This document shows positions 1-5,268 of a stretch of DNA of 5,699 bases, one piece after another. The first letter of the stretch is position 1, and each line of letters starts with the position of its first letter. The notes beneath the pieces are model-generated. The model had not been told where the DNA came from. It did no database searches and worked only from the letters and a program-made list of their open reading frames with translations. The translations under genes were made by a program, and so were the position numbers. Origin of the DNA: Methylococcales bacterium (GTDB taxonomy: Bacteria > Pseudomonadota > Gammaproteobacteria > Methylococcales > Methylomonadaceae); NCBI GenBank assembly GCA_023134955.1, contig JAGLUC010000066.1, positions 1 through 5,699 of the forward strand. The letters are read 5' to 3'.

Positions 1-347
1 TTTCCACCAAGATCTCGAAGAGTCGTAATGCCATGTTTTAATACCGTTTCTGCTGAAACTTGTTTATAGTTCAGATGGGCGTGTAATTCTATAAAACCTG
101 GTAATAAGGTTGCATTGCCCAAGTCTATAATCTTCGCTGTTTGATTATAAGTAACAGCAGGAGTATCAATTTTAGCAATTTTGCCATTATTAATTAACAG
201 TGATGAGTTCGTTCTGAAAATATGTCCATCAAAAATTCGATCTGCACGTATGATAACTGAGCCTTGTTTATAAGGCCTTTCAGCTATTGCACATCCATTC
301 AAAATGAATAGCAAGGCAAATAAACGTGTATAGATACTTTTAATCAT
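1..347 (-). CDS. Exported amidohydrolase, imidazolonepropionase-like, N-terminal part (cut by window edge)
   Basis: The frame begins at ATG 347 and runs off the left edge, giving 115 residues. Residues 1-22 form a signal peptide with a hydrophobic core (LFALLFIL). It contains both a lipobox-like LNGC (Cys19) and an Ala-X-Ala site (AIA before Glu23), so the product is either a lipoprotein or a soluble periplasmic protein. The next part is the beta-sandwich typical of amidohydrolases, with RADRIFDG near residues 34-41 and INNGKIAKI near 52-60. LPGFIELHAHL (82-92) follows and carries the HxH metal pair His89 and His91. GITTLRDLGG (106-115) is the hallmark of the imidazolonepropionase-like/Xaa-Pro-dipeptidase-like branch. 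Members hydrolyse cyclic or linear amide bonds with bound metal. The substrate cannot be read here because the catalytic C-terminal part lies outside the window. No clear Shine-Dalgarno precedes the ATG. The gene starts 32 bases after the receptor stop and is probably cotranscribed with it. Confidence 0.88.
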   Translation of the reverse strand, partial: MIKSIYTRLFALLFILNGCAIAERPYKQGSVIIRADRIFDGHIFRTNSSLLINNGKIAKIDTPAVTYNQTAKIIDLGNATLLPGFIELHAHLNYKQVSAETVLKHGITTLRDLGG

Positions 348-379
348 AATAATATTTATATAAAGAGAAACAAGACATC

Positions 380-2353
380 TTAAAAACTTGCAGAGAAACC
401 AATTTGACCCCAGATACCCGGCATAGGATAGCCTTCCCGATAACTGTATTTTCTATCTGTCAGGTTTTCTCCAACAATAAATACTTCACCTTTTTCACCT
501 AATAAAGGTATGGGATAGGAAACCCTGGCATTAAAAATTACAAAAGAACCCACTTTGTCGGTATTGTTTGCCCCACCTGCTCTGGCTCGATTAGAAGTAA
601 TGGTCTCTGATTGATACTGAGAGTCAATAGCTAAATGAACGCCAGAAATTTTACCATTAATGCCAGCAGATACGGCTCTATCTGGTGTATAGGGAAGGTT
701 GTCTATACTTGGATCTAGCATGGTTAAACTACCGAACACACTCCAGTCTTCAGCTATATCCTGTCGAATTGAAACTTCAAAGCCTTGCATTGTATAAGTA
801 CCAAAATTTGTAAAGGTCGGTGCAGCTACCGCAGGAGGGAACGCGAATATATATCTATTTTTAACACGGTCATTAAAAAAACTCACATCAATTTCAGTCG
901 ATTCAAATGGTCTGGCTTTAAAACCAATTTCACCGTGATCTACTTGCTCTGGGTCTAACTTTTGCCAAGTATTACTTAATGGGGGGATAAATTGCGATAA
1001 AGTAGCTACTTCTAAACCTGGATAATTAATACCTCTTGAAATATTGACATATAAAGTCAGTTTGTCTGACACTAATGACAATCCAGCATGGGGACTAATT
1101 TGTTCATTAAATATATTATGACTGTAATAACGAATACCTGCAGAAGGAACTAAAGCCCAATTATCATTAATCTCAACCGATTGGCTAACTGATATATAAG
1201 GTGAAGTTAGTTGAAATGTTGGTATATCGTATTGACCATTGACAGCAGCTAATCCTACAATATCTTTGACTTCACCTGTGAACCAGTCACTATCTACTCC
1301 AACAGTGAATGTTCCGCCATTCCATGGTGTTATTTGTTCCTGCCAACGTATTCCAAAAGTATCGAAATCACTAAAAGTATCAGTAATTGTATTATCGAAT
1401 GGAGGGTTATTAGGGTGGTTAAACCAGTTGCCTTCGCCTGTTGTATGGTAAAGCTTTAAATGACCCTGAAAAGCTTCATATTCATGTGATAGATTAAGTG
1501 TAACCATCCCTGCCTCTGTCTCATATTTTGGTACTACGATAGGTGCTGCTAATCGGTCATCACCAGGGTCACTAGCTATATTTTTGGTATATAAAAAGCT
1601 AGTTCCTATTAGCCAGTTATTATTTATTTGATAATTTAAATTACCCATTACATTTGCAAGTTCACCGTCAGCATTATCTCTGTGTCCATCTGACCGAGCA
1701 TAACCTTGTGCCAACATAAAATCAAAATTACCATATTTTCCTGTCAGCTCAGATTGCTCACTGAATGTACTGAAAATACCACCCGAAATACGTGTACTTC
1801 CATGTAGTCCTTCTTGATAAGCACGTTTACTGGTTAAGTTTATAGAAGCAAAGTTGTTACCATTAATCTGAGGTTGTGGACTTTTGTATACAGAAATTGA
1901 CTCCATTCCATGGACTGGTAATAAATCAAGCAAGGGATGTCCCCAAACTCCCATATATAAAGGTATATCATCAATATATGTTTTAATTTCGCTACCAGGA
2001 CGACTAACGCCCATACCACGGACAAACACCCCACCACCTTCATTACCACCAAATGAGCCAACAGGGTTAAAGCGTGTAATTTGCACGCCTGGCGTACGGC
2101 GAAGTGCTGAGGCTAAATCCAAAGCGTTTTGATCTCTAAGTTGATCTTCGGTAACGACTGATGAAATACTTGAAAATGCATCCAGATAATTTTCTTTAAT
2201 CACTGGATTGGCAATGACATTGAGTGGGGGAAGCTCATAAACCTGATTTTCTTCAGCAATGACAGTTTTACCTCCTGTAAGTGCTAAAGTTATAGTCAGA
2301 GTGTAAACGATACACCTGTGCGTCAAGAATGACTTAATCTGTAATAATTTCAT
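380..2353 (-). CDS. TonB-dependent outer-membrane receptor
   Basis: The protein has 657 residues from ATG 2353. A longer in-frame start exists at 2368, but it is a TTG and adds only five residues. Residues 1-33 are a signal peptide with likely cleavage after VIA. The segment YELPPLNVIA (39-48) is in the place of the TonB box. The plug domain follows (about 50-170), with LASALRRTPGV near 80-90, VRGMG at 111-115 and IDDIPLY near 127-133. The rest is a beta-barrel rich in alternating aromatic strands. It ends in a C-terminal strand finishing GFSASF, where the terminal Phe fits BAM-dependent insertion; VGENLTDRKYSYREGYP just before it is a standard near-terminal block. Length is normal for a small receptor of this family. 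It imports a scarce ligand using TonB energy. The ligand is not determinable, although a divergent PchR-like regulator suggests an iron-siderophore or other induced ligand. The following exported amidohydrolase could equally point to a peptide or amide substrate. Confidence 0.95.
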   Translation of the reverse strand: MKLLQIKSFLTHRCIVYTLTITLALTGGKTVIAEENQVYELPPLNVIANPVIKENYLDAFSSISSVVTEDQLRDQNALDLASALRRTPGVQITRFNPVGSFGGNEGGGVFVRGMGVSRPGSEIKTYIDDIPLYMGVWGHPLLDLLPVHGMESISVYKSPQPQINGNNFASINLTSKRAYQEGLHGSTRISGGIFSTFSEQSELTGKYGNFDFMLAQGYARSDGHRDNADGELANVMGNLNYQINNNWLIGTSFLYTKNIASDPGDDRLAAPIVVPKYETEAGMVTLNLSHEYEAFQGHLKLYHTTGEGNWFNHPNNPPFDNTITDTFSDFDTFGIRWQEQITPWNGGTFTVGVDSDWFTGEVKDIVGLAAVNGQYDIPTFQLTSPYISVSQSVEINDNWALVPSAGIRYYSHNIFNEQISPHAGLSLVSDKLTLYVNISRGINYPGLEVATLSQFIPPLSNTWQKLDPEQVDHGEIGFKARPFESTEIDVSFFNDRVKNRYIFAFPPAVAAPTFTNFGTYTMQGFEVSIRQDIAEDWSVFGSLTMLDPSIDNLPYTPDRAVSAGINGKISGVHLAIDSQYQSETITSNRARAGGANNTDKVGSFVIFNARVSYPIPLLGEKGEVFIVGENLTDRKYSYREGYPMPGIWGQIGFSASF

Positions 2354-2411
2354 AATATTAATATCCAATTAATGCTTAAATCAGTATTTTTCCAACATGA
2401 CTGATATTGTT

Positions 2412-2430
2412 TTTAATGATATTAACGATT
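2412..2430. promoter_or_regulatory. Weak Fur-box-like sequence
   Basis: The 19 bases at this position match 12 of 19 of the classical Fur consensus (three GATAAT-type hexamers), with the left part TTTAATGATAT carrying most of the agreement. The site lies across the proposed -10 of the receptor promoter, which is where an iron-dependent repressor would act. In DNA this rich in A and T a 12/19 match arises easily by chance, so position is the main support. Confidence 0.25.
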
Positions 2431-2448
2431 ATTAAAAATAATTCCCAA
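2419..2448 (-). promoter_or_regulatory. Candidate promoter of the receptor operon
   Basis: On the minus strand TTGGGA (2448-2443, 4 of 6 to the -35 consensus) is followed after 18 bases by TAATAT (2424-2419, 4 of 6 to the -10 consensus). Transcription would begin near 2412, giving a leader of about 60 bases before ATG 2353. The poor agreement with consensus fits a promoter needing an activator such as the divergent AraC protein. Other AT-rich hexamers nearby could serve instead. Confidence 0.3.
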
Positions 2449-2476
2449 CGGCATTTCTATGTTAAAAGTAATATTT

Positions 2477-2489
2477 CATATGCCATATG
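2477..2489. repeat. CATATG-C-CATATG dyad, possible operator
   Basis: Two copies of CATATG separated by one C form both a tandem 7-base direct repeat (CATATGC, CATATGT) and an inverted repeat with an odd centre. The dyad ends about 30 bases upstream of the proposed receptor -35. Direct repeats upstream of a promoter suit AraC-family binding. The core GCCATATG recurs in the palindrome inside the araC gene. Its function is inferred only. Confidence 0.35.
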
Positions 2490-2533
2490 TATTGATTGGA
2501 TAATGTAGCTGTATCAGACGAATGCATTCCATG

Positions 2534-2590
2534 AACTCATTATTTAAACTATGTTATTTAACTCATTACATAACGTCATTTAACTTATTA
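2534..2590. repeat. Three AACTCATTA-like direct repeats, possible AraC-type operator
   Basis: AACTCATTA occurs at 2534-2542 and 2560-2568, and AACTTATTA at 2582-2590. The two inner copies share a longer ATTTAACT-TATTA-like unit. Start-to-start spacings are 26 and 22 bases, the second close to two DNA turns. Same-direction repeats at about 21 bases are typical of AraC-family half-sites. They sit midway between the divergent genes. Low-complexity AT-rich sequence is the alternative explanation. Confidence 0.35.
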
Positions 2591-2685
2591 TTTGGTTTAA
2601 AAGATTACTGCCTGAAAGAGCTTGTTTTTGCAAATACCCATATGTAAGCGACTATGCTCTTGTATATAAAAGGTCTGATTTTTGC

Positions 2686-3678
2686 ATGATTATTAATTTT
2701 TATGGCGTAGTAAATACAATGAACAATACAAATAATTTAGCAAAACGATGGTGCATTAAAAATGATGAGTTGCCACTCTATCAACATAAAAATTGCTTAC
2801 ACAAACCTCTAATAAAAAAGCTTGGTGAAGGAAGTTCTAATATACATAAGATTGATGATGACTTAACTTATATTGAAACTGAATATAAGCCATCTAAGGA
2901 TTTAGCCATATTAAATAAAACTAACAACCAAGAGTCTCGATTAGTGGTTACACTTGGTTTAAAAGGACACTCACGTTTTTCTAGTCAATGTGGCGAAGAA
3001 ATTATTTTTAACCAAGGATATACCTCTATAACTACTTTTGATTCAAGTATTGGAGAGCGGCAATTTGAGGCAAATAAACATATCCTCCAATTACGTTTTT
3101 CCATGAATAAAAACTGGCTACAGCGATATTTTGATGAGACTAAAACCAGCCAACTATTCAAAAATAAAAATGTTCAAATAATTAGCCACAAACCGATAAC
3201 AACACAAGGATTAGTTATTGCCCAACAAATACACTCATGCAAAACTCCTAGTGATATAAAAAAATTATTTATCCATGGGTATGCAATAACTCTGATAGCT
3301 TCTGAGCTAGACCATTTATTTTCTAGTGATTGTGAAAAAGCTAAAAAATTTAGCCATAAAGATAAAAAAATAGCCAATACGGCAAGGGATATTTTATATC
3401 AGGAATTCAATAACCCTCCTTCTGTAGAACAGTTATCAATACGAGCAGGAACCAATCAATTCAAATTAAAAAAATTGTTCCATCATTTTTTTAATAACAC
3501 GCCATATGGCGTGTTATTAGAAATTCGGATGAATAAAGCTTATCATTTACTGGAATCTTCACATTGTCATGTTAATATTGCTGCAAATTTTGTTGGTTAT
3601 CATCATGCAAGCAATTTCAGCACAGCTTTTATTAAGTTTTTTGGTGTTTCGCCAAAAAACATTTCAAAAAGGTACTGA
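2686..3678 (+). CDS. AraC-family transcriptional regulator, PchR/YbtA-like
   Basis: The protein has 330 residues. The C-terminal hundred residues are an AraC/XylS DNA-binding domain with two helix-turn-helix motifs. The first is near 246-269 (PSVEQLSIRAGTNQFKLKKLF). The linker TPYGVLLEIRMNKAYHLLE follows at 272-290, and the second motif lies near 297-323 (IAANFVGYHHASNFSTAF, then FFGVSP). The GTNQFKLKKLF and TPYGVL patterns are those of the PchR/YbtA siderophore-responsive branch. The N-terminal part (about 60-215) includes LVVTLGLKGHSRF (87-99) and LQLRFSMNKNWLQRYF (134-149), consistent with that branch's ligand-sensing region. It probably activates the divergent receptor operon on binding the imported ligand. 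The start is uncertain. ATG 2686 has a weak AGG 12 bases upstream, and ATG 2719 would give 319 residues, nearer the usual length of the family. An unusual 28-bp perfect palindrome lies inside the gene at 3492-3519. Confidence 0.92.
   Translation: MIINFYGVVNTMNNTNNLAKRWCIKNDELPLYQHKNCLHKPLIKKLGEGSSNIHKIDDDLTYIETEYKPSKDLAILNKTNNQESRLVVTLGLKGHSRFSSQCGEEIIFNQGYTSITTFDSSIGERQFEANKHILQLRFSMNKNWLQRYFDETKTSQLFKNKNVQIISHKPITTQGLVIAQQIHSCKTPSDIKKLFIHGYAITLIASELDHLFSSDCEKAKKFSHKDKKIANTARDILYQEFNNPPSVEQLSIRAGTNQFKLKKLFHHFFNNTPYGVLLEIRMNKAYHLLESSHCHVNIAANFVGYHHASNFSTAFIKFFGVSPKNISKRY
3492..3519. repeat. Perfect 28-bp palindrome inside the araC coding sequence
   Basis: The half-site TAATAACACGCCAT is followed directly by its exact reverse complement, so every base pairs and there is no spacer. 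It encodes residues 269-278 (FNNTPYGVLL), the linker between the two helix-turn-helix motifs. It is not followed by a T-run on either strand, so it does not look like an intrinsic terminator. The central GCCATATG also occurs in the intergenic dyad at 2482-2489. It could be an intragenic operator or a cruciform-prone site. Confidence 0.6.
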
Positions 3679-3687
3679 TTAGTACCT
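3670..3687 (+). terminator. Weak terminator-like hairpin at the araC stop codon
   Basis: AGGTACT (3670-3676) pairs with AGTACCT (3681-3687) around the loop GATT. An A-run precedes it and the pyrimidine-rich ACTCTTTCTT follows. The hairpin overlaps the TGA stop at 3676-3678. The stem has 7 pairs with only three G:C and the T-run is interrupted, so termination would be modest. The next gene is convergent, so a terminator is expected here. Confidence 0.4.
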
Positions 3688-3855
3688 ACTCTTTCTTAAA
3701 CCTCATGGCAGTTATCCTCAATTCTTTTCTTTACATCAAACTGTCACCATATTGACAATAGCTGGCGAAAGTTATTTATAAAGTAGTGAAAATATAATCC
3801 CCACCTACTTGCCGATACAGAAAGCAGTAAACACCACAATATCAACAACTTAAAA

Positions 3856-3868
3856 TACAATTATTGTA
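3856..3868 (-). terminator. Possible weak hairpin downstream of the toxin gene
   Basis: TACAATAATTGTA read on the minus strand can fold as five A:T-rich pairs with a 3-base loop, and TTTTAAG follows. It lies 33 bases past the toxin stop. The stem is very weak and contains only one G:C pair. The rest of the 3679-3900 spacer has no gene that I can support. Confidence 0.18.
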
Positions 3869-3900
3869 AATATGGTGTAAAAATTTAAGAAAAAGCCCTT

Positions 3901-4209
3901 TTAAGCCAACATTTCTAATAAAATTGGATGCCACTGTTTTTCATCTATTTCACCTATTTTTTCAAGTAAATGCCTTTTATCAACTGATCTAATTTGATCT
4001 AGTAATAATCGAGACGGGCGATTATTAAAATTTATTTCTGGTCTACAGCCTAATGGCTGACCTTTGCTGGTTAAGGGAGCAATAATAACCCGTGGTGAAG
4101 CTTCATTTAAGTCATTTGGTGAAACAATTAATGCAGGGCGTGTTTTCTTAATCTCAGTTCCAAAAGTAGGGTCAAGATTAACCCAGTAGACTTCACCACA
4201 CTTTACCAT
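3901..4209 (-). CDS. mazF: MazF/PemK-family endoribonuclease toxin
   Basis: The protein has 102 residues from ATG 4209 (104 from the first ATG at 4215). The start at 4209 is preferred because GAGGA (4220-4216) sits 6 bases before it, whereas that motif directly touches ATG 4215. The fold signature is complete: GEVYWVNLDPTFGTE (5-19), TRPALIVSP (23-31), IIAPLTS (42-48) and LLLDQIRSVDKRHL (68-81). Arg24 and Thr47 align with the Arg and Thr needed for RNA cleavage in MazF of Bacillus subtilis, so the toxin appears intact. Members of the family cleave single-stranded mRNA at short specific sequences and arrest growth until the antitoxin neutralises them. The first codons overlap the 3' end of the antitoxin gene by 7 bases (13 with the other start), which implies translational coupling. 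The symbol is at family level; pemK or chpB would be equally defensible. Confidence 0.93.
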   Translation of the reverse strand: MVKCGEVYWVNLDPTFGTEIKKTRPALIVSPNDLNEASPRVIIAPLTSKGQPLGCRPEINFNNRPSRLLLDQIRSVDKRHLLEKIGEIDEKQWHPILLEMLA

Positions 4210-4445
4210 TCCCATTCCTCGGTTATATCATCGGGTAAAGACTCATTCCACACTTCATCCTTTGTAATCTCTTCAGCTTCATAATTATCAAACCAACCTG
4301 CTCTTGGTTTCTTTAAAGCTTCAATTACTAAGGTTTTACCCTCAATTCTTAAATCAACATCTTGTTTTAAGGAACAGGCTTCTAAAAAACTAGCAGGAAT
4401 AATAATACCTTGAGAATTCCCTACTTTTCTTAAATGAGTTTGCAT
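4203..4445 (-). CDS. mazE: MazE/PemI-family antitoxin
   Basis: The protein has 80 residues from ATG 4445, which has GAGAAA (4457-4452) 6 bases upstream. A longer open frame begins with TTG 4481 and is rejected because it adds 12 residues without family similarity and crosses the presumed operator. Residues 3-45 form an AbrB/MazE swapped-hairpin DNA-binding domain (LRKVGNSQGIIIPASFLEA, then VDLRIEGKTLVIEA). The acidic C-terminal tail starts at RAGWFDNY (49-56) and ends in EEWEW. This is typical of the MazE/PemI/ChpBI tail that occupies the toxin's RNA-binding groove. The antitoxin neutralises the toxin and, alone or as a complex, represses its own operon. The palindrome at 4481-4492 is the likely binding site. 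The stop overlaps the toxin start. Confidence 0.9.
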   Translation of the reverse strand: MQTHLRKVGNSQGIIIPASFLEACSLKQDVDLRIEGKTLVIEALKKPRAGWFDNYEAEEITKDEVWNESLPDDITEEWEW

Positions 4446-4480
4446 AACTATTTTCTCATTAAAACCACAAAATAATAACA

Positions 4481-4492
4481 ATGTTATAACAT
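4481..4492. promoter_or_regulatory. Palindrome upstream of the antitoxin, candidate autoregulatory operator
   Basis: ATGTTATAACAT is a perfect 12-bp palindrome 35 bases upstream of the antitoxin ATG. A second TTATAA lies 23 bases further upstream (4507-4512), overlapping a TATAAT -10-like hexamer on the minus strand (4511-4506). No good -35 is visible. AbrB-type antitoxins bind such short AT-rich dyads within their own promoters. Which hexamer is the real -10 cannot be decided from sequence. Confidence 0.4.
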
Positions 4493-4526
4493 ATTTTATC
4501 TACGTATTATAACTTTAGTCTAGAAA

Positions 4527-5153
4527 TTAGCCTTTTTTACCCTTTATTCTTAAAGCCAAATGATTAAATTGGTTATTTAAATTATTATAAAAAGCCATTT
4601 CACTTTTAATCACCTTAAACCGAAGTCTTGTGTATGTTTTCCAGTGCATTCCTTTTGGCTTAAAAGGGAAAAGACTCGTTGAACTTGCTGAACCACCTAA
4701 CTTAACTCTAATCTCTTGCGCTTTATATAGCTGGTGGTCAATATAACTTTCATACTGTGATTGGTAATTTAGACCATAACACTTACGGCATAAAAAATAT
4801 TTACCAGCACAATGAATAGCGGATACTCTACGATGACATTCAGAACAACTAAACCAAGTTCTTTGCCCTCCATAATGACAAGCAGTGTACTCATAATGAA
4901 CAAATTGCTTAACCGCTTGCCATTCCCCTCTGTTGCCGGAACGATAGTTATAAGTTAATTGAATACCATTCTCTTTAGTTAGATAATCAATTGCTCCTGA
5001 TCGCTCCCCTCTGCAACTCCAAGTTAATTCACCACTCCTGCCTGCTGTTAATAACCCTTGCTCTTTTAAATACCGTATATTAATTGTATTTTGGCTCTCA
5101 ACTGTTGCCTTACTACTTAGCCTTGTCCAACTACCACACCCCATACCACCCAT
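4527..5153 (-). CDS. Zinc-ribbon-like protein of unknown function
   Basis: The protein has 208 residues from ATG 5153, which has a strong Shine-Dalgarno (AAAGGTGA, 5164-5157) at proper spacing. It belongs to a family I recognise only as a conserved hypothetical protein with a Gly-rich start (MGGMGCGSW), a segment IRYLKEQGLLTAGRSGELTW (26-45) and a Cys-rich centre. The central part has C-x2-C at Cys103/Cys106 (CSEC) and C-x2-C at Cys122/Cys125 (CRKC), preceded by CHYGGQRTWF (92-101) and followed by YGLNYQSQ (126-133). This is a zinc-ribbon arrangement. The C-terminal region (about 150-208) has KPKGMHWKTYTRLR and a basic end, which could contact nucleic acid. No signal peptide or membrane segment is present. 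Its neighbours are RhuM and toxin-antitoxin genes, and the 81-base gap to the antitoxin has no terminator. The function is unknown; DNA or RNA binding is only a guess from the ribbon and charge. Confidence 0.82.
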   Translation of the reverse strand: MGGMGCGSWTRLSSKATVESQNTINIRYLKEQGLLTAGRSGELTWSCRGERSGAIDYLTKENGIQLTYNYRSGNRGEWQAVKQFVHYEYTACHYGGQRTWFSCSECHRRVSAIHCAGKYFLCRKCYGLNYQSQYESYIDHQLYKAQEIRVKLGGSASSTSLFPFKPKGMHWKTYTRLRFKVIKSEMAFYNNLNNQFNHLALRIKGKKG

Positions 5154-5156
5154 ATG

Positions 5157-5164
5157 TCACCTTT
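5157..5164 (-). promoter_or_regulatory. Ribosome binding site fixing the start of the zinc-ribbon gene
   Basis: AAAGGTGA lies 3 bases before ATG 5153, with the AGG core at a distance suitable for initiation. It supports the start MGGMGCG. Confidence 0.6.
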
Positions 5165-5168
5165 ATTT

Positions 5169-5210
5169 TTAGTGAAATCATTAAGTAAAAACACCCACTA
5201 TATTCACTAA
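5169..5210. repeat. Inverted repeat in the leader of the zinc-ribbon gene
   Basis: TTAGTGAA (5169-5176) and TTCACTAA (5203-5210) are exact inverted 8-base arms around a 26-base loop. They lie between the candidate -10 and the ribosome binding site, so the repeat could be an operator or form a leader hairpin. Chance is possible in AT-rich sequence. Confidence 0.3.
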
Positions 5211-5228
5211 CATATGCTATCTACTTGT

Positions 5229-5234
5229 ATTATA
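5229..5234 (-). promoter_or_regulatory. Candidate -10 box for the zinc-ribbon gene
   Basis: A perfect TATAAT on the minus strand lies 75 bases upstream of ATG 5153, in the 115-base gap after the RhuM gene. The expected -35 position (about 5252-5258) has only AT-rich sequence with poor agreement, so the promoter is tentative. Confidence 0.3.
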
Positions 5235-5268
5235 AACTAAATATAAAGGTTATTAATAAAGCTAAAAC

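Larger units (their letters stand above)
2354..2685. promoter_or_regulatory. Divergent control region between receptor and araC genes
   Basis: This 332-base AT-rich stretch holds no credible gene. It must carry the promoters of both divergent genes. Working away from the receptor, it contains a promoter-like pair with a weak Fur-box match (2412-2448), the CATATG-C-CATATG dyad (2477-2489), three AACTCATTA-like direct repeats (2534-2590) and the araC leader. The araC promoter is not clear. TTGCAA at 2628 with TATGCT at 2653 is the best pair seen, but its spacing of 19 is long. The layout, with an AraC-type gene divergent from its receptor target, is the one found for many PchR/YbtA-type regulators, which bind the shared region to activate the receptor and often repress themselves. 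That is inference from the family. Confidence 0.7.

Noticed and set aside
1239..1451. Open frame of 70 codons on the + strand
   Set aside because: It lies fully opposite the receptor barrel, has no family signature, and is a shadow of that gene.
1840..2132. Overlapping open frames on both strands opposite or out of frame with the receptor plug region
   Set aside because: The receptor frame carries the conserved plug motifs here; the other frames show no recognisable protein.
3174..3377. Open frame of 67 codons on the - strand within araC
   Set aside because: It is antisense to a clear AraC-family gene and without a recognisable motif. The hydrophobic look comes from AT-rich codons read backwards.
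3752..3780. TTGACA followed after 17 bases by TTTATA on the + strand, as a promoter
   Set aside because: The -35 is perfect but the -10 is poor and no gene follows on this strand before the convergent toxin gene.
3781..3810. AAGTAG...CTACTT inverted repeat as an attachment or recombination site
   Set aside because: The arms are only 6 bases and no core site or integrase is present.
2477..5216. Six CATATG hexamers in the window as a dispersed regulatory motif
   Set aside because: About two are expected by chance in DNA this rich in A and T; only the dyad and the palindrome core have extra structure.
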